DNA of 20,983 bases from Candidatus Paenalcaligenes intestinipullorum. Its GTDB lineage: Bacteria > Pseudomonadota > Gammaproteobacteria > Burkholderiales > Burkholderiaceae_B. A program made the translations under genes and the position numbers. The stretch is from positions 1 to 20,983 of the forward strand of contig DWUQ01000075.1 in the NCBI GenBank assembly GCA_019120675.1, read 5' to 3'. Below are positions 1 to 6,538 of the stretch, piece after piece (the first letter of the stretch is position 1; each line of letters starts with the position of its first letter). The notes below the pieces were generated by a model. The model did no database searches, had not been told where the DNA came from, and worked only from the letters and a program-made list of their open reading frames with translations.

Positions 1-718
1 ACATTTGGCGTAGTACACGTCGTACGGTTGGGTTTTGCCAAGCCTCTCTCAGCTTTAGATTAAATCTAGGCGCAAAGCCGAGACGCTTTAAGGCCACCCA
101 CTGGATCGCCAATTGCAAAACCCCTCCTACGATGACCCCCACCGCTAGGGCATAAATAGGAGGGCTTAAATGGGGGGCCAACCATAAGCTGGCTGCAATC
201 ATGCTGAAGTTGAGTAACAGCGGGGTAAAGGCTGGTACTGCAAAGCGGCTCCAAGTATTGAGTACCCCCGAGGCTAAGGCCACCAAGGACATGCACACAA
301 TATAAGGGAACATTAGCCGTGTCATCCACACCGTGGCCGTAAATTCAGCTTGGCGTTCCGCCGCACGCAAACCACTGGCAATGACAGTCACGATCCATGG
401 GGTCGCGAGCATGCCAATGAGTGTGACCACCATTAAGGCTAAGCTGAGTAATAACGCGACTCGGTCTATGAGTAACTGTACATGTTCACGATCGCCTTCT
501 TTTTTTACTTGTCCCAAAATAGGCACAAAGGCTTGGGAAAAAGCCCCTTCAGCAAATAAGCGGCGCAACAAATTCGGAATACGAAATGCGACCCAAAAGG
601 CATCGGTTAACGGCCCAGCGCCAAAGGCTCGTGCAATCAGTACATCGCGTATCAATCCAGTAATACGAGACAGAAAGGTAAAGCTACTGATGGTGGCGGC
701 GGATCGAAGTAAGCCCAT
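1..718 (-). CDS. murJ: Lipid II flippase MurJ (MviN), N-terminal part
   Basis: MurJ moves lipid II, the undecaprenyl-linked peptidoglycan precursor, across the inner membrane. I translated this frame by hand. It opens MGLLRSAATISSFTFLSRIT, followed by GLIRDVLIARAFGAGPLTDAF and IPNLLRRLFAEGAFSQAFVP, which are hallmark sequences of the family's first transmembrane segments. Further on it reads FPYIVCMSLVALASGVLNTW. About 239 codons are present with no stop; the family is about 510-525 residues, so the C-terminal half lies beyond the left edge. The start at 718-716 matches the usual MurJ N-terminus, but no Shine-Dalgarno site precedes it and the terminator of adk ends only about 16 bases upstream. 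Family assignment is secure; expression signals are uncertain. Confidence 0.95.
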   Translation of the reverse strand, partial: MGLLRSAATISSFTFLSRITGLIRDVLIARAFGAGPLTDAFWVAFRIPNLLRRLFAEGAFSQAFVPILGQVKKEGDREHVQLLIDRVALLLSLALMVVTLIGMLATPWIVTVIASGLRAAERQAEFTATVWMTRLMFPYIVCMSLVALASGVLNTWSRFAVPAFTPLLLNFSMIAASLWLAPHLSPPIYALAVGVIVGGVLQLAIQWVALKRLGFAPRFNLKLREAWQNPTVRRVLRQM

Positions 719-723
719 AATGC

Positions 724-752
724 ACAATAGTGAAAACAAAAAAATACCCCAA
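724..752 (-). promoter_or_regulatory. Possible murJ promoter inside the adk terminator
   Basis: Reading the minus strand, TTGGGG (752-747) and TATTGT (729-724) are separated by 17 bases and end 5 bases before the murJ ATG. The -35 candidate is the distal arm of the terminator hairpin and the spacer contains its T-tract. If used, it would give a nearly leaderless murJ mRNA, consistent with the missing Shine-Dalgarno site. The hexamers are only partial matches (3/6 and 4/6), so this is a weak prediction. Confidence 0.25.
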
Positions 753-772
753 GCACCAATCGGCGCTTGGGG
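734..772 (-). terminator. Rho-independent terminator after adk
   Basis: CCCCAAGC (747-754) pairs with GCTTGGGG (765-772) around a short loop. On the minus strand the hairpin is followed by TATTTTTTTGTTTT. It lies 27 bases beyond the adk stop and closes the lpxK-to-adk group. It stands directly in front of murJ, so murJ needs read-through or its own promoter. Confidence 0.85.
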
Positions 773-798
773 AGCAAGCTTAGCAGAATATTTGCGGT

Positions 799-1458
799 TT
801 AGGCGTTGCGCAAGGCGTCAACGATACGTGCTTTAATTTCATCGACGCTGCCTACACCAGATATTTTGCGGTATTGCGGTGCCTTTGCGTCGCCCGATTC
901 GGCCCAGCTGGAATAGTACTCAACCAAAGGTCGAGTTTGTGCTTCGTAAACCTCCAAACGCTTACGCACGGTTTCCTCTTTGTCGTCATCACGCTGTACT
1001 AGGGCTTCACCGGTGACGTCATCCACATTTTCTGTTTTAGGTGGATTGAAGCGCACATGGTAGGAACGACCACTTTCAGGGTGAACACGACGGCCACTAA
1101 TGCGTTCAATGATGTCTTCATTCGGCACATCAATTTCAATCACAAAGTCCAGCGGTACTTGGGCATCTTTGAGCGCGTCAGCTTGTGGAATCGTGCGTGG
1201 GAAACCGTCAAACAAATAGCCGTTTTTGCAGTCGTCCGCTTGCAGGCGGTCGCGTACCAGCCCGATGATAATATCATCTGATACCAGACCACCCGCATCA
1301 ATAATTGATTTGGCGGCAATGCCTAGTGGGGTTTGAGCCTTGACGGCAGCACGAAGCATATCCCCTGTGGAGATCTGAGGAATGCCAAAGGCTTCAGTAA
1401 TGAAGGTAGCTTGAGTGCCTTTGCCAGCACCAGGAGGACCGAGCAAAATCAGTCGCAT
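799..1458 (-). CDS. adk: Adenylate kinase
   Basis: Adenylate kinase interconverts ATP + AMP and two ADP in the cytoplasm and is essential for energy charge and nucleotide synthesis. The 219-residue product is of the long, LID-containing bacterial type. The P-loop GPPGAGKGTQ is at residues 7-16, the AMP-site sequence FDGFPRT at 83-89, and the LID region SGRRVHPESGRSYH starts at 121. QRDDDKEETVRKRL follows the LID. The LID carries no zinc-binding cysteines, as in most Gram-negative enzymes. A good AGGAGA Shine-Dalgarno site lies 5 bases before the ATG. The gene follows kdsB after 9 bases, so co-transcription is likely, and a terminator follows it. Confidence 0.98.
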   Translation of the reverse strand: MRLILLGPPGAGKGTQATFITEAFGIPQISTGDMLRAAVKAQTPLGIAAKSIIDAGGLVSDDIIIGLVRDRLQADDCKNGYLFDGFPRTIPQADALKDAQVPLDFVIEIDVPNEDIIERISGRRVHPESGRSYHVRFNPPKTENVDDVTGEALVQRDDDKEETVRKRLEVYEAQTRPLVEYYSSWAESGDAKAPQYRKISGVGSVDEIKARIVDALRNA

Positions 1459-1467
1459 AAGTGTCTC

Positions 1468-2229
1468 CTAAGAGGAAAGTAAAAATTCTCGAACGCGAGC
1501 CAAATCCGCTTCCGTATCGACTCCAGCGTGAGTCGGGAACTCGGAAAGGCTGACTGCAATGGAAAAACCATTTTCCAAAGCACGCAGTTGCTCTAGGCTT
1601 TCGAAGGTTTCGAGTGGGCCTTGAGTTAATTGAGGAAAGCGCTTTAAAAAGCCAGCGCGGTAAGCGTATAAGCCTATGTGCTGGAGCGCAGGCAACCCAG
1701 TTGCCAACGTTTGTGCGCCCTGTTGCAGAGCATCTCGTGCCCAAGGAATGGGGGCGCGAGAAAAATACAAAGCGTATTGTGCAGTGTTTAGGACTACTTT
1801 GACAATATTTGGGTCAAAAAACGTTGCACTATTCGTGATGGGTACGGCTAAGGTAGCAATCGCAGCATCCGAAGCTTGAGCCAGCGTATGGGCCACCTGG
1901 TTGATTAAAGCCGGTTGAATCAACGGCTCATCCCCTTGGACGTTGACGATGATTTGCTCATCGGACCAATTTAGCCGATGGGCTAATTCCGCCAAACGAT
2001 CGGTACCCGTTAGGTGCGTGGCCGAGGTGAGCTGTACCGCATACCCGTGTGTAGAAACGGCCTCGGCGATCTCGTGACTATCGGTTGCGACCAGCACGTT
2101 CGAAGCCTCTGATTGCAGCGCTTGCTCGACGGTACGCACCACCATTGGTTTGCCCGCCAGATCCGCCAGTGCTTTACGCGGTAATCGACTCGACGCTAAG
2201 CGGGCCGGAACACAGACTAAAAAGCTCAT
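1468..2229 (-). CDS. kdsB: 3-deoxy-manno-octulosonate cytidylyltransferase (CMP-Kdo synthetase)
   Basis: KdsB activates Kdo with CTP to CMP-Kdo, the donor for the first sugar of the lipopolysaccharide inner core. The product has 253 residues, the usual size. Visible motifs are VPARLASSRLPRKAL at 7-21 (nucleotide binding), ATDS at 48-51, HLTGTDRLAE at about 72-81, NVQGDEP at 96-102 (metal and substrate binding), YFSRAPIPW in the middle and GVDTEADL near the C-terminus. Its ATG overlaps the stop of the upstream Trm112-like gene by four bases (ATGA), suggesting translational coupling. With lpxK upstream this is a lipid A/Kdo gene group. Confidence 0.98.
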   Translation of the reverse strand: MSFLVCVPARLASSRLPRKALADLAGKPMVVRTVEQALQSEASNVLVATDSHEIAEAVSTHGYAVQLTSATHLTGTDRLAELAHRLNWSDEQIIVNVQGDEPLIQPALINQVAHTLAQASDAAIATLAVPITNSATFFDPNIVKVVLNTAQYALYFSRAPIPWARDALQQGAQTLATGLPALQHIGLYAYRAGFLKRFPQLTQGPLETFESLEQLRALENGFSIAVSLSEFPTHAGVDTEADLARVREFLLSS

Positions 2230-2405
2230 GACTCACTGGTTGGCTCGAGTTCACTGGCCTCGCCCGCCAGCAAGACTGGAATACCATCTCGGATCGGATA
2301 ACTTAAGCGCTCGCCCTTACAGAGCAGCGCCTGCATAGTTTCATCGAGTTTTAAAGGCCCTTTGCAGGAAGGGCAGACCAGTATGTCTAGTAATCGGCGA
2401 TTCAT
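2226..2405 (-). CDS. Trm112-like small zinc-ribbon protein (YcaR/UPF0434)
   Basis: This gene encodes a 59-residue protein beginning MNRRLLDILVCPSCKGPLKL and containing LSYPIRDGIPVLL, the standard pattern of the Trm112/UPF0434 (YcaR) family. Cysteines at 11 and 14, with another at 29, suggest a degenerate zinc ribbon. Eukaryotic and archaeal Trm112 proteins activate methyltransferases; the role of the bacterial short form between lpxK and kdsB is not settled. The start is supported by CGGAG about 7 bases upstream. The stop codon overlaps the kdsB start. The lpxK-ycaR-kdsB order is widely conserved in proteobacteria. Confidence 0.93.
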   Translation of the reverse strand: MNRRLLDILVCPSCKGPLKLDETMQALLCKGERLSYPIRDGIPVLLAGEASELEPTSES

Positions 2406-2439
2406 AACGTGCTCCGCGAGGCAGAAGAAAACAGCTAGC

Positions 2440-2467
2440 AGTGTACCGCTATTCTCTTTTTTATTAA
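2440..2467 (-). promoter_or_regulatory. Possible promoter for the Trm112-like gene, kdsB and adk
   Basis: On the minus strand, TTAATA (2467-2462) and TACACT (2445-2440) are spaced by 16 bases and lie 35 bases before the Trm112-like ATG, in the 84-base gap after lpxK. Each hexamer matches consensus at four of six positions. No terminator is visible after lpxK, so this may be an internal promoter within a longer operon. Confidence 0.35.
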
Positions 2468-2489
2468 TACGACTTTTGGTAGAGATCGA

Positions 2490-3533
2490 CTAAGGTGTTG
2501 GGGGAGGTAGCTTGGATAACACTGCTTGGTACCAGTCGGGCGTAGAAAAAACACTTTCTGCTTCCACCACCCAAAGCCTTGGGTCGTTTAAGTCGCGACA
2601 TTTTACGGCATCTTTGGCAGTGATGAAAATGTAGTCTGCGTGTACCGCCCCAAAGGGTGGGGTAGCGTAATCATAATGGTCCGGTAGGGCAAGCTGCTGA
2701 GTAAGTGAAAAGCCAAATTGTCGCAACATCTCAAAGAAACGCTGCGGTTGCCCAATCGCGGCTGCGGCGGCTAGTTTGCTGTCTTTCCAGTGAGTTAACG
2801 CCTCGTCGGCTTGGACGCTGTAGTCGGGCTGATGCAGTGAATAAAATCGTATAGGCCATAAGTACATACGCACCTCAGAGAAGTGGGAAGCTGTCGTTAG
2901 GCTGTTTGGACCTACTCCTTGCGTGATCACCAAGTCGGCTTGAGCCAGTACCTTTGGGCTTTCGCGTAGCGGACCCGCCGGCAATACCCAGCCATTGCCA
3001 AGACCACGTTGATCTTGCACAATTATTTCCACGTTTCGAGCCAACTGGCGGTGCTGCAGTCCATCATCAGAAACCACCACATCGACTTCAGGAAAATGTG
3101 CGTTCATACTTTGCAACGCCAGTACGCGCTGCGGGTGTACCACAACAGGGGTATGCGTCGTTTGAGCAATGAGCGCGGGCTCATCGCCCAAGTAGCTTGC
3201 AGCCTTAGAGTGTGCGCTAGCGTGAGGCGCTGCCCCTATATTGGCGCCATACCCTCGGCTAATCACCCCAGGGGTATAGCCATGTGCGCGTAACTGGTGC
3301 AGTAACGCTAAGGTTACGGGTGTTTTGCCTGCTCCGCCCACGATCAAGTTTCCGACTACAATAACAGGCGTTTTGCTGGAGGGCTTGTTAAGGTTTGCAT
3401 GCTGGTAACGTCTGCGTTTGCGCTCGGTATACCAATACACCAACGCCGACAAGGGTAGTAATGGCCAATGCCATAGGCTGCGTCGTTGCCAAAAACGATG
3501 CACACGCGCTTGTAAAGAAGACAACGGCGTCAT
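2490..3533 (-). CDS. lpxK: Tetraacyldisaccharide 4'-kinase
   Basis: LpxK phosphorylates the 4' position of the lipid A disaccharide at the inner face of the inner membrane. The product has 347 residues. An N-terminal basic and hydrophobic segment (LWHWPLLPLSALVYW, residues 20-34) is the typical membrane-associating helix. The P-loop GNLIVGGAGKTP is at 61-72, GDEPAL at 116-121 and the DDGLQH catalytic/metal motif at 156-161, followed by AGPLRE. It ends 84 bases before the Trm112-like gene, kdsB and adk. The ATG has no clear Shine-Dalgarno site; no better upstream start is visible. Upstream is a 420-base spacer, where many relatives carry exbB and exbD (recalled synteny). Confidence 0.97.
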   Translation of the reverse strand: MTPLSSLQARVHRFWQRRSLWHWPLLPLSALVYWYTERKRRRYQHANLNKPSSKTPVIVVGNLIVGGAGKTPVTLALLHQLRAHGYTPGVISRGYGANIGAAPHASAHSKAASYLGDEPALIAQTTHTPVVVHPQRVLALQSMNAHFPEVDVVVSDDGLQHRQLARNVEIIVQDQRGLGNGWVLPAGPLRESPKVLAQADLVITQGVGPNSLTTASHFSEVRMYLWPIRFYSLHQPDYSVQADEALTHWKDSKLAAAAAIGQPQRFFEMLRQFGFSLTQQLALPDHYDYATPPFGAVHADYIFITAKDAVKCRDLNDPRLWVVEAESVFSTPDWYQAVLSKLPPPTP

Positions 3534-3661
3534 AGGTGTGAAATTTTTAAAAGAAAGCCCTTTAGTCTAACAGTGTTCGGGGAACGACGATAAGTCTTGA
3601 GAGACGCGGCGAGGCCTAAATGTAATGTGTAGTCGTCCATAAAATAAAAAAATGCGTTGAA

Positions 3662-3685
3662 AGCTAAGGGTAGCAAGGCTTAGCT
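3662..3685. repeat. Inverted repeat beside the DnaA-box cluster
   Basis: AGCTAAG (3662-3668) and CTTAGCT (3679-3685) are perfect reverse complements separated by 10 bases. The repeat ends 5 bases before the first DnaA-like box. It is not followed by a T-tract on either strand, so it is not an obvious terminator. It could be a protein-binding site or an mRNA hairpin. Confidence 0.55.
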
Positions 3686-3689
3686 CAGT

Positions 3690-3724
3690 CTATCCACAAA
3701 AATTGTGGATAATCTTGTGCATAA
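3690..3724. promoter_or_regulatory. Cluster of three DnaA-box-like 9-mers
   Basis: CTATCCACA (3690-3698) has one mismatch to TTATNCACA. TGTGGATAA (3704-3712) is a perfect box on the minus strand, and TGTGCATAA (3716-3724) is a second perfect minus-strand box 12 bases further on. The first two form a near-perfect palindrome, TATCCACAA-AAA-TTGTGGATA. One-mismatch boxes also occur at 3804-3812 (TGTTTATAA) and 3904-3912 (TGTGGAGAA). DnaA binding is inferred from the consensus only. The site might be an origin-like element, a DnaA-titrating locus or a DnaA-controlled promoter region for lpxK and xseA. Confidence 0.55.
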
Positions 3725-3784
3725 CCTTTGGTGAACATATGCTGGCCTTGGGTTGGCGGTTCATTGGATAAAAAAAGCCCAGTT

Positions 3785-3813
3785 TTGTTTTTTTGGGTAT
3801 TGTTGTTTATAAT
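3785..3813 (+). promoter_or_regulatory. Likely xseA promoter
   Basis: TTGTTT (3785-3790) and a perfect -10 TATAAT (3808-3813) are separated by 17 bases, giving a leader of about 130 bases before the xseA ATG. The -10 overlaps a one-mismatch DnaA box (3804-3812), which would place the promoter under DnaA influence if that box is bound. Confidence 0.5.
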
Positions 3814-3953
3814 CAATGGTTTAGGTCTGGCTTTTAAGGCAGAAACTCATTTTGATGCTTTCCTTGATGTATAAATCCTTTCTTGTCTTAGGCTTGTTGA
3901 GGGTGTGGAGAAAAGTCAAGATGTTTTATAAAAAAGCCACAGAAGAGGGATAA

Positions 3954-5300
3954 ATGCTTGACGCGCAAGTGCTTTCTGTTCAGCAATTGAATCGAAAAGT
4001 AAGCAATTTATTAGAGACGCAACTCGCACCCATTTGGGTGCGTGGCGAGATCTCTAATTTTTATGAAGCAGGCTCAGGCCACTGGTACTTCACCCTTAAA
4101 GACGCGCACGCGGCAGTTAAGGCCGTCATGTTTCGCGGGCGTACGGCCAGTTTGGGTTTTGTACCCAAAGCAGGCGAGGCGGTCGATCTGTTTGCTCAGG
4201 TTACGTTGTATGAGGCGCGTGGTGATTATCAGTTGCAAGTGGAGGCCATGCGCCGAGCGGGACAAGGCCATTTGCATGAGGCGTTTTTGCTCTTAAAGGA
4301 CAAGCTTGAGCAAATGGGCTTGTTTGATCCTGTCCGCAAACTTCCGATCGTAGCTATGCCTACACGCATAGGCGTAATTACCTCCCTCGGTGCGGCAGCC
4401 TTGCGCGATGTGCTCACCACGCTAAAACGACGTTTGCCCCATGTGGAAGTGATTCTCTATCCCAGCCCTGTGCAGGGGGCCGCAGCCACTGAAAGCTTAT
4501 GTCAAGCGTTACGTACGGCGGTTGCTCGTAACGAGGTGGATACGCTGCTCTTAGTGCGTGGGGGAGGCAGCCTAGAAGATTTATGGTGTTTTAATGAGGA
4601 AAGCCTAGCCACGCATATCGCATATTGTCCCATACCGGTTATTACTGGAGTAGGGCATGAGACAGACTTCACCATTGCGGATTTTGCGGCGGATTTGCGT
4701 GCCCCCACCCCTACCGCTGCAGCGGAGCTGGCCGGTACCGATCGGCGTTTATTAGTAGACGCTCTGCAGCAGCAAAGCGTACAGCTGCAACGCGCGACGA
4801 TACGGCAATTGGAAAGGCGGGCCATACACGTGGACGGACTAGCGGCACGGTTACAATCGCCCCAACAGCGTCTCGCGGCACAGTCGCGCCATTTGCACAG
4901 TACGATGCAGCGCTTGCTCCAAGCGGAAAAGCATGGCAGGCTAAGTTCCAAGAGCCAGTTGCAGCACTGTGTTCAACGCCTTCACAAACAATTGCCTCAA
5001 CCCGCCTTGGCTCAGCCCCAACTACGAGGGCTAGAGCACCGTTTGCAACAAGCTTGGCAGCATCGTTTGCAGCAGCATCAGCAACAGGTTCAAGCGGTTC
5101 ATCAAGCTTTACACGCACTCAGCCCTTCACATGTGCTGGAGCGTGGCTACGCTATTGTGCGGGGCGAAGCGGGGCAAATTGTTAAAAATGCGTTAGACTT
5201 AAAGCTTAGTGAATCTTTGCGTATTCAGTTGGGCCAAGGCGAAGCTCACGCTTCCGTCACCGAGGTGTCCGCTCACTTGTCCCATCACTCAAAGCACTAA
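3954..5300 (+). CDS. xseA: Exodeoxyribonuclease VII large subunit
   Basis: XseA is the catalytic subunit of exonuclease VII, which degrades single-stranded DNA from both ends into acid-soluble oligonucleotides. The 448-residue product has an N-terminal OB-fold (about 5-105, with WVRGEISNFYEAGSGHWYF), then the nuclease domain with VRGGGSLEDLW at 201-211, GVGHETDFTIADF starting at 232 and RAPTPTAAAE at 249-258. Residues from about 265 to 400 form the family's long coiled-coil arm, here unusually rich in Gln and His. GYAIV near the C-terminus is also typical. A GAGGG Shine-Dalgarno site precedes the ATG. The small subunit gene xseB is not in this window. sodB follows after 37 bases with no terminator between. 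Confidence 0.98.
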   Translation: MLDAQVLSVQQLNRKVSNLLETQLAPIWVRGEISNFYEAGSGHWYFTLKDAHAAVKAVMFRGRTASLGFVPKAGEAVDLFAQVTLYEARGDYQLQVEAMRRAGQGHLHEAFLLLKDKLEQMGLFDPVRKLPIVAMPTRIGVITSLGAAALRDVLTTLKRRLPHVEVILYPSPVQGAAATESLCQALRTAVARNEVDTLLLVRGGGSLEDLWCFNEESLATHIAYCPIPVITGVGHETDFTIADFAADLRAPTPTAAAELAGTDRRLLVDALQQQSVQLQRATIRQLERRAIHVDGLAARLQSPQQRLAAQSRHLHSTMQRLLQAEKHGRLSSKSQLQHCVQRLHKQLPQPALAQPQLRGLEHRLQQAWQHRLQQHQQQVQAVHQALHALSPSHVLERGYAIVRGEAGQIVKNALDLKLSESLRIQLGQGEAHASVTEVSAHLSHHSKH

Positions 5301-5337
5301 GCGGTTTCATTTATGTTTATTAAAAGGGAATTGAGTT

Positions 5338-5916
5338 ATGGCCTTTACGCTACCTGAGCTTCCATATGCTATGACGGCATTGGAGCCGCATATTTCTAAA
5401 GAAACTTTAGAGTACCATTACGGCAAGCATCACCAAGCCTACGTGACCAACCTAAATAACCTGGTTGCGGGTACCGAGTTCGAAAATGCTTCGCTCGAAG
5501 AGGTCGTTAAAAAATCATCGGGTGGTGTGTTTAATAATGCCGCTCAAGTATGGAATCACACGTTCTACTGGAACTGTTTGTCTCCCAATGGTGGGGGCGA
5601 ACCAACCGGTGCGCTCGCCGAAGCCATTACCGCCAAATGGGGCAGTTTTGAGGCTTTCAAAGAAGCCTTCACTAAATCCGCAGTCGGTAATTTTGGCTCG
5701 GGCTGGACTTGGTTAGTCAAAAAAGCCGACGGGAGTGTTGATATTGTTAACACCAGCAACGCCGAGACACCGCTAACCACTGACGATGTTGCCTTGCTCA
5801 CCTGTGACGTCTGGGAGCATGCTTATTACATTGATTACCGTAATGCTCGTCCTAAATACCTCGAGCATTTTTGGAATTTAGTGCACTGGGATTTTGCAGC
5901 AAAAAACTTTGCCTAA
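5338..5916 (+). CDS. sodB: Superoxide dismutase [Fe]
   Basis: SodB converts superoxide to oxygen and hydrogen peroxide in the cytoplasm. The 192-residue product carries the four metal ligands at His27 (EYHYGKHH), His74 (VWNHTFY), Asp157 and His161 (DVWEHAYY). Gln70, in NNAAQVWNH, is the position that distinguishes iron enzymes from the manganese type, so I call it FeSOD. The gene follows xseA after 37 bases, with AAGGGA upstream of the ATG, and may be co-transcribed with it. A strong hairpin terminator follows. I found no clear Fur box in the short gap. Confidence 0.98.
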   Translation: MAFTLPELPYAMTALEPHISKETLEYHYGKHHQAYVTNLNNLVAGTEFENASLEEVVKKSSGGVFNNAAQVWNHTFYWNCLSPNGGGEPTGALAEAITAKWGSFEAFKEAFTKSAVGNFGSGWTWLVKKADGSVDIVNTSNAETPLTTDDVALLTCDVWEHAYYIDYRNARPKYLEHFWNLVHWDFAAKNFA

Positions 5917-5935
5917 CACAGGCTTAGTTGCTCAG

Positions 5936-6000
5936 TAACCTTAGCGGTTATCTTTTAAAACCCCGCCCCTCCAAGGCCGTAATATGGAGGGGCGGGGTTT
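5936..6000. terminator. Bidirectional terminator between sodB and the DUF192 gene
   Basis: A 15-base perfect stem spans 5958-5972 and 5986-6000 (core CCCCGCCCCTCC paired with its complement) around a 13-base loop. It is flanked by A/T-rich sequence on both sides and lies between two convergent genes, so it can serve both. Immediately upstream, TAACC-TTAGC-GGTTA (5936-5950) followed by TCTTTT forms a weaker second hairpin that would act on the sodB side. Confidence 0.9.
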
Positions 6001-6010
6001 ACTCATTTTA

Positions 6011-6496
6011 CTAAGGCTCCAAAAAAGAACCTGCGATCCGATCACCGGGTTGAATAGTGTGCGTGGCAAACCAGCCTTGGTTGACCTCTAAGGCGTAACG
6101 GTAGGCAGCATGAGGGCACACTGAGCGTTCATCCAAGGGGGTCATGTCTTCTATATTCAGAATACTCCCAGTATCATCAATAAAAGCAATACTTAATGGA
6201 ATATAGGTGTTTTTCATCCAAAAGCAGCTTTGAGTATCTTGTTGGAAAATAAACAGCATCCCATGATTCTCGGCTAAATGTTTGCGATGCATTAAGCCTA
6301 AAGCACGGCTAGTTGGTGTATCGACAAGCTCAATGCTCAATAAAGTGTTTTTAATTGTAATTTCTGTTTTTTTGTTGTAATTGTTGTTAGTGGTTTGAGA
6401 AAAAATGAGTGGGCTATATCCTAGAGTGATCAGTGATATAAGAATTAAGGTGTAAAAAAAAGGGCGTAAAGTACGCCCTAATAGAATGTGCTGCAT
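6011..6496 (-). CDS. DUF192 family exported protein
   Basis: The 161-residue product belongs to the DUF192 family of small secreted or periplasmic proteins of unknown function. Recognisable family sequence is LGLMHRKHLAENHGMLFIF (67-85), CFWMKNTYIPLSIAFID (91-107) and ALEVNQGWF (135-143). Residues 12-33 form a hydrophobic segment that reads as a signal peptide or membrane anchor, followed by a low-complexity Asn/Thr/Lys stretch before the domain. The 5' part is visibly more AT-rich than neighbouring genes. No Shine-Dalgarno site is evident before the ATG, and there is no other ATG, GTG or TTG start before the hydrophobic segment ends. An apparent intrinsic terminator lies within codons 6-14. 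cspA lies 42 bases upstream. Confidence 0.9.
   Translation of the reverse strand: MQHILLGRTLRPFFYTLILISLITLGYSPLIFSQTTNNNYNKKTEITIKNTLLSIELVDTPTSRALGLMHRKHLAENHGMLFIFQQDTQSCFWMKNTYIPLSIAFIDDTGSILNIEDMTPLDERSVCPHAAYRYALEVNQGWFATHTIQPGDRIAGSFLEP
6454..6479 (-). terminator. Intrinsic terminator for cspA, inside the DUF192 coding sequence
   Basis: On the minus strand AGGGCGTA (6479-6472) and TACGCCCT (6468-6461) form an 8-base perfect stem with a 3-base CTT loop, followed at once by seven T residues (6460-6454). This is a textbook terminator 60 bases beyond the cspA stop. It falls in the first codons of the DUF192 frame (encoding GRTLRPFF), so full-length DUF192 mRNA started at the cspA promoter requires read-through. 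Confidence 0.75.
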
Positions 6497-6538
6497 ACGC
6501 GAAGAATTCGTTGGTCTTGTTTTGGGTGGTGAGGTAAG

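Larger units (their letters stand above)
3534..3953. other. 420-base divergent spacer between lpxK and xseA
   Basis: No convincing gene lies here. The right half is AT-rich with runs of T and A. It contains a 7-base-arm inverted repeat (3662-3685), three DnaA-box-like 9-mers (3690-3724), two one-mismatch boxes (3804-3812 and 3904-3912) and a promoter facing xseA (3785-3813). Positions 3534-3660 hold no motif I can name, apart from whatever drives lpxK. It is the longest non-coding stretch in the window. Confidence 0.85.

Noticed and set aside
333..836. 167-codon plus-strand frame opposite murJ and adk
   Set aside because: It is antisense to clear MurJ coding sequence and the adk terminator, and its product resembles no protein family I recognise.
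3739..3771. 10-codon frame (MLALGWRFIG) with GGTGA before it, ahead of xseA
   Set aside because: It lies upstream of the predicted xseA promoter, has no run of regulatory codons and no attenuator hairpin after it, so a leader peptide is not supported.
3753..3802. Terminator-like CCCA/TGGG pairing with T-runs in the lpxK-xseA spacer
   Set aside because: The four-base stem has a 13-base loop and no gene ends nearby that would use it; it is more simply AT-rich promoter DNA.
4502..5118. Two long antisense frames within xseA
   Set aside because: They are opposite the XseA nuclease and coiled-coil regions, have odd Cys/Ala/Val-rich composition and no ribosome site.
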